This document shows, one piece after another, positions 44,584 through 48,009 of a stretch of 48,009 nucleotides of DNA. Source of the stretch: Cystobacter ferrugineus (lineage in GTDB: Bacteria > Myxococcota > Myxococcia > Myxococcales > Myxococcaceae). Position numbers and translations under genes: made by a program. Under the pieces are notes generated by a model. The model searched no databases and had not been told where the DNA came from. It worked only from the letters and a program-made list of their open reading frames with translations. The stretch is taken from positions 3,989 to 51,997 of the forward strand of contig NZ_MPIN01000030.1 in NCBI RefSeq assembly GCF_001887355.1. The letters run 5' to 3'. Position 1 is the stretch's first letter, and the number at the start of each line of letters is the position of its first letter.

Positions 44584-45804
44584 TTACGGGTGGTTGGCAG
44601 CGTCCTCCATCCGTGTTGCACGTATGTCGCACGCGGGCGCAGAGGGCCGGTCGAAAACCCCGACCGCCTCTCTGCGCGTGTCCGGGCTCAGGTGGGCGTA
44701 GCGCTCCGTCATGTCGATGGCCGCGTGCCCCATCAGCTCCTTGATGACCGTCAGCGGAATCCCCCTCATGGCGAGGTGGCTGCCGTAGGTGTGCCGCAGG
44801 TCGTGCCAGCCGATGCGGCCCTGCTCGCGCGTGATGCCCGCCCGCTGGAGGGCCCGGCGCAGCGGCAGCTTGAGCAGCCCGTCAGTCAGCGGCCGACCGT
44901 CCTCCTGGCAGAACACGTAAGGGCCGCGCAGGTGCCGGTGTCCCTTGAGCGCGTCCACTGCCGAGCCCGGCAGCTCCACCGTCCTCTCGCGTCCGCCCTT
45001 GGGCAAGCCCGAGACACCGCGCCAGATGGTACGGCGGACGTGCAGCTTGCCGCACTGGAAGTCCACGTCGCTCCACTGGAGCCCGATCAGCTCCCCTTGC
45101 CGCAGCCCCGCCTTGAGCGCCACCAGCAGCAGCGCTCGCCATTCCGGCTCGGCGGCGTTGAGCAGGCGCTCTGCCTCCTCGAAGGTGAGGAAATCAAAGG
45201 GCGGCTTCGGCAGCTTCGCGAAGAGCCTCACACGCGGCGCCTGCTCGATGACCCGCTGCTCTTCCGCGACCGCCAGCAGCTTGCTCAGCACCGTCAACAC
45301 GTTGTTGATGGTTTTGAGGCTCAGTGGCTTCGGTTCCTCGCCGCTGCGCTTGCGGAGGGCTGCCCGCGTGGGGGCCTCCTTCCGGGCGCGCGCTGCCGAC
45401 TTCTTCTTGCGCATGACAGCCTTGAAATCCTCTATCTCAGCCGGGCCAATGGCAGCCAGAGCCATTCCACCGAAAAACGACAGGATGTGAGCCTCTAGGA
45501 TTTGGCTCTTGCTGACGACGCTGGAGTGCTTGTTGTTGTTCTCGCTGTAGGTAAGGAAGCGCGGGGCAAACTCCGCCAATGTCATAGGGCGCTCCCCGGT
45601 GTTGTTCTCCTTTCCAAAGGTTCCATTAAGGAGGGAGGCGCGCAATTCGCGCTCATACTGCTCGGCACCCCGGCGCGTCTGCACAGGCGAGAACTTCACG
45701 ACTCGCTGTCGCCGTCCGTCCGGGTGGTGGAACACGAAGTCCACTTGCCAAGCCTCCTCGACCTTTCCTGCCTTGTTCTGCCACTTCCGCAATCTGATGC
45801 TCAT
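44584..45804 (-). CDS. Tyrosine-recombinase integrase
   Basis: Phage/island integrase of 406 residues. The N-terminal arm-binding part carries IRLRKWQNKAGKVEEAWQVD. The core-binding SAM-like domain is around residues 85-200. The catalytic domain has Arg in KAGLRQGELIGLQWSDV, HxxR in WHDLRHTYGSHLAMRG, then LMGHAAIDMTERYAHL with the second His and the nucleophile Tyr. All catalytic residues are present, so it may be active. Its stop lies 13 bases from the tRNA/tmRNA fragment, and its ATG overlaps the upstream excisionase-like gene by four bases. Confidence 0.95.
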   Translation of the reverse strand: MSIRLRKWQNKAGKVEEAWQVDFVFHHPDGRRQRVVKFSPVQTRRGAEQYERELRASLLNGTFGKENNTGERPMTLAEFAPRFLTYSENNNKHSSVVSKSQILEAHILSFFGGMALAAIGPAEIEDFKAVMRKKKSAARARKEAPTRAALRKRSGEEPKPLSLKTINNVLTVLSKLLAVAEEQRVIEQAPRVRLFAKLPKPPFDFLTFEEAERLLNAAEPEWRALLLVALKAGLRQGELIGLQWSDVDFQCGKLHVRRTIWRGVSGLPKGGRERTVELPGSAVDALKGHRHLRGPYVFCQEDGRPLTDGLLKLPLRRALQRAGITREQGRIGWHDLRHTYGSHLAMRGIPLTVIKELMGHAAIDMTERYAHLSPDTRREAVGVFDRPSAPACDIRATRMEDAANHP

Positions 45805-46025
45805 TTCCGACTTCCGAGCGCAGAATCACGGCCCTTACCGGCTGTCCACTCTAGCAGGGCAGCGCGGCGGATGCGGAGAGTTTTCCCGATGCGAGCGACG
45901 CCGGGAACCTGCTCAAGCCGGATCGCTTCGTAGAGCGTCTTCCTGTTCACGCGCAGTATTTCGGCGGCTTCCTCCACCGTGAGAAACGCGGGCGCGGCGT
46001 CAGCAGCAACGGGGGGCGTGCTCAT
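45801..46025 (-). CDS. Excisionase-type helix-turn-helix protein
   Basis: A 74-residue protein with a MerR/excisionase HTH_17 domain: FLTVEEAAEILRVNRKTLYE, then EQVPGVARIGKTLRIRRAAL. Such proteins direct excision together with the integrase or regulate it. AGGAGGGG lies 8 bases before the ATG. Its stop overlaps the integrase start (ATGA), so the two are translated together. Confidence 0.88.
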   Translation of the reverse strand: MSTPPVAADAAPAFLTVEEAAEILRVNRKTLYEAIRLEQVPGVARIGKTLRIRRAALLEWTAGKGRDSALGSRK

Positions 46026-46303
46026 GGCTGGCTCCCCTCCTGCACTGGCGTTGCCCTCCGGGTTGGAGAACGGGCCGCACTCCAGAGAATGCCGCGCCAC
46101 TGGTGCATGGACGCGCGAGCTTCCCGCCGGTCCCCAGCGCTGGCCTTTCGGCAAGTAACCACAGGCGCGGCCTGGAGTGACCACAGGCGCGGCCTGGAGT
46201 GACTACCGGCGTTTTCCCCGGCGTCCTCTCCTGCCAGCCAACAACGGCGCACGAATGCGCCACACACGGAGGGTTTCCCCTCCAGGGATTCGATCTTGTT
46301 CAT
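46022..46303 (-). CDS. Possible small protein upstream of excisionase gene
   Basis: A 93-residue frame beginning MNKIESLEGKP, whose stop overlaps the excisionase ATG by four bases, as the other junctions of this operon do. The first ~30 codons have coding-like third positions, the later part less so, and it contains a non-triplet 22-base tandem repeat. No family recognised. May not be a gene. Confidence 0.28.
   Translation of the reverse strand: MNKIESLEGKPSVCGAFVRRCWLAGEDAGENAGSHSRPRLWSLQAAPVVTCRKASAGDRREARASMHQWRGILWSAARSPTRRATPVQEGSQP
46158..46201. repeat. 22-bp tandem repeat near excisionase gene
   Basis: Two head-to-tail perfect copies of ACCACAGGCGCGGCCTGGAG plus TG (46158-46179 and 46180-46201), with a third partial match not seen. 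Contiguous 22-base direct repeats upstream of an excisionase/integrase pair could be binding sites for the excisionase or for integrase arms. Confidence 0.7.
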
Positions 46304-47120
46304 CACCTACCCGCCCTGAACGACACGCCCAACAACCCAAGAACTACCCCGGCCAGCAGTGACACAGCGCAAAGCTGCGTGTCCAGGCCACGAACAAAGC
46401 GCGAGGGGTGATCGGCAAGGGTGCAGCCGGGCAACCAAGGGCCGCACACGCGAGCGAATGGAGCACGGCCCATATCGACCGCGACCACGAAGCGCGCGGC
46501 AAATGGCCGTCTGGCGTGCCTGGATGCTCGCCACAAGGCCGCGTCGACGAGGCCTCCTGTCCGGGCCCGCATGGACGAGCCAAAGCACAGTGCGCATCCC
46601 GACGGGCAGGCAAGGGAGGCGGGTAGCCACAGCGTGGCCACCACCGGGCCCACCAACGCCACCACTCAGAGCCACCAGCGGCGCCACCACGCGGCCACCA
46701 ACGCCACCGCTCAGAGCCACCACGCGCCACCACCGCAGCCACCACGCGGCCACCAACGCCACCGCTCAGAGCCACCAGCGGCGCCACCACCAAGGCCACC
46801 ACGCGCCACCACCGGGCCCCGTTACTCGTAGAACCGGCCCGGTAATGACGGGCCATGCCGAACCGTCGCGCGTGAGTGCACAACAAGCCCGCGCCTTGCC
46901 GGGTCATGCAAGGGCACACGCCGCGCGCCACCGGACGGAGCTAACACATACATGTGGGGAACAAATCTGTACTGATTTCCCCGATTCGGGCCTAAACGCG
47001 CAATCTCTGCAATATTTGTTTCGCACTTCTTTGGTAGTCCCGGGCTTCCCACACTCGCATGGCTGTGTTACCTATCCTGCCGCTTCACCTTCTTACCAAC
47101 GTCTGCACTGGAGGTACCCC
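46304..47120. other. Gene-free part of the mobile element
   Basis: About 800 bases with no supported gene. 46651-46820 is repetitive. 46930-47110 is distinctly AT-richer, with a GGGGAA/TTCCCC inverted repeat at about 46953-46981 and a plausible promoter zone for the lipoprotein gene. Long frames on both strands here reflect the repeats. Confidence 0.55.
46649..46820. repeat. Imperfect tandem repeats rich in CCACCA
   Basis: The core CACCAACGCCACC followed by RCTCAGAGCCACCA occurs three times, starting at 46651, 46696 and 46751, spaced 45 and 55 bases apart. Between the cores are variants of GCGGCGCCACCACGCGGC. The spacing is not constant and units are not separated by unique spacers, so it is not a CRISPR array. 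Confidence 0.8.
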
Positions 47121-47720
47121 ATGCCGAGCGAACGGGTTTCGCGTCGGAGGTGGATTCGTGTTGCCTGCTTTTCGGCTCATGCGCCGCAGAGCTTGCTTGT
47201 GCTGCTGGCGGTGCTCGCGTCCTGCCCGGTCGCGTGCGCGAGCCATCCTCCCCCGGATGTGCTCGCCGCTACCCGTGACGTGCTGGCGGGTCTGGACGAG
47301 TTCGGCGCGCTGCTGCTGGGGGCCGGGCTGCCCGTCGAAGCCATCCCCCAGGGGCACAGCGTGTCGCCTGTGCAGGCCGAGCGGCTGCGGCGCTATTTCG
47401 CAATCCGCCCCTATCTCCCCCAGCAGTACGCGCCTCGCTTCGTTGCCGACGAGCTGCTGCGCTATGTCGAGCAGCACGGGCAAGAGGTGTCGCGCTGGGA
47501 CCTGGGCCGGATGGTTCAGGCGTACTGCAACCTGTTCCTTCTCCGGCAGGATGGATACCTCGCGGCAGCGCTTACCGGCGAGCCCGCGCAGTGTGTTGGC
47601 CCGGTGGAGGTGCGCGACGACGGGGCGGGCGCGGGTGCGTTTGAAATCGGCGAGTTCTACACGCGCGGCGACGGCGAGAGCTGGCGGCGTACAGACCGCC
47701 CCAATCTCGACAAGCTGTAG
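47121..47720 (+). CDS. Putative lipoprotein or secreted protein, unknown
   Basis: 199 residues. A basic N-terminus (SERVSRRRWIRV) leads into a hydrophobic segment (SLLVLLAVLASCPVACAS), with a lipobox-like Cys in LASC or VAC. The mature part is helical and acidic (PDVLAATRDVLAGLDEFGAL, PYLPQQYAPRFVADELLRYV) with a C-terminal IGEFYTRGDGESWRRTDRP. The ATG is supported by GGAGG 6 bases upstream; the frame stays open far upstream but that part is repeat-derived. Family not recognised; carried as cargo of the mobile element. Confidence 0.7.
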   Translation: MPSERVSRRRWIRVACFSAHAPQSLLVLLAVLASCPVACASHPPPDVLAATRDVLAGLDEFGALLLGAGLPVEAIPQGHSVSPVQAERLRRYFAIRPYLPQQYAPRFVADELLRYVEQHGQEVSRWDLGRMVQAYCNLFLLRQDGYLAAALTGEPAQCVGPVEVRDDGAGAGAFEIGEFYTRGDGESWRRTDRPNLDKL

Positions 47721-47742
47721 GGCTTCGTGAGGAGAACGCACC

Positions 47743-47793
47743 ATGACTGACAGCCCCGGCCCGCGCCTTAGGCATTGGAAAAGTATAAGTTGA
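47743..47793 (+). pseudogene. Gene start apparently cut by insertion sequence
   Basis: GAGGAGAACGCACC then ATG opens a frame (MTDSPGPRLRHWKSIS) that stops after 16 residues, 22 bases downstream of the lipoprotein gene. The good ribosome site and operon-like spacing suggest a real gene whose rest was displaced by the ISAzo13-type element that follows at once. Confidence 0.45.
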
Positions 47794-47799
47794 CCAACT

Positions 47800-48009
47800 T
47801 CACTTGGCGCGACGCGGCTCCAAGCAATAATTCCAGTCGCCATGGAACTCATCCTTGCGCAGCGCCAATCGCTTCATTTCCGCCTTCGTGATCTCGATGC
47901 CCGTCGGATACTTCTTCTTGTCCAAGCGCGCCCTGACGCGCAGACCCTTTTTAGTTTGCGTTCTGCCGATGAGGTTGACGACTGTCTCAAAACTGGTCAG
48001 TGGCTTGCC
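47800..48009 (-). mobile_element. ISAzo13-family transposase, C-terminal end only
   Basis: The minus strand is open from the window edge to a TGA at 47800. It encodes PLTSFETVVNLIGRTQTKKG, then LRVRARLDKKKYPTGIEIT and DEFHGDWNYCLEPRRAK. This matches the C-terminus of ISAzo13 (Rhodopirellula-type DDE) transposases. The catalytic part lies beyond the window. No terminal inverted repeat could be delimited. Confidence 0.75.

Noticed and set aside
46649-46820. Possible CRISPR array
   Set aside because: Repeat spacing is 45 and 55 bases, the intervening DNA is itself repetitive, and no cas gene is near.
46359-47120. N-terminal extension of the lipoprotein frame
   Set aside because: It is translation of repeat DNA rich in Thr/His/Pro; the ribosome site and signal peptide place the start at 47121.

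Overview
The window is high-GC DNA with the gene content of a myxobacterium of the Cystobacterineae type (Archangium, Cystobacter and Stigmatella relatives). That placement rests on family content (a DUF2381 remnant, a TIGR02270/DUF2169/DUF4150 secretion-effector cassette, a GH5 lipoprotein, a sulfatase with its maturase) and on codon use. It is an inference; no rRNA or other marker is present.

Layout. 1-12.5 kb: a GH5 lipoprotein running off the left edge, an aldo/keto reductase, an Ada-like methyltransferase/regulator, a Nudix-regulator remnant, a YbaK-type deacylase, a decayed LysR/GST pair beside an intact flavin-binding protein, a zinc-ribbon/J-domain protein, and an arylsulfatase followed by its radical-SAM maturase. 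13-21.6 kb: an amino-acid:cation symporter, an unknown repeat-rich protein, insertion-sequence debris, leuS, a small membrane protein, an MFS exporter and a probable nucleotidyltransferase-like protein. 21.7-28.6 kb: an ABC-permease pseudogene, then a five-gene type VI secretion effector cassette on the minus strand (DUF2169, ketosynthase-like, DUF4150-HNH toxin, presumed immunity protein, TIGR02270). Every junction in the cassette is a 4-base ATGA overlap, but two of the five genes are broken. A decayed DUF2381 gene lies just upstream of it.

28.6-37.1 kb: a compact seven-gene assimilatory sulfate-reduction operon, cysH-cysG(N)-cobA-cysD-cysN-cysJ-cysI. It has a good sigma70-like promoter and a leader with an intrinsic terminator placed directly before cysH. 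CysD and CysN activate sulfate to APS, the Fe-S type CysH reduces APS, CysJI reduces sulfite, and the two methyltransferase/dehydrogenase genes make the siroheme that CysI needs. CysN carries a C-terminal remnant of an APS kinase without its P-loop, which fits a pathway that no longer makes PAPS.

37.1-44.5 kb: a MOSC protein, a YihY/BrkB membrane protein, a cytochrome P450, a dienelactone hydrolase, a betaine-binding-protein remnant, two phosphotransferases and an alpha/beta hydrolase. 44.5-48 kb: a mobile element beginning at a tRNA/tmRNA 3'-end fragment, with a tyrosine integrase, an excisionase-like protein, tandem repeats, a lipoprotein gene and the end of an ISAzo13-type transposase that runs off the right edge.
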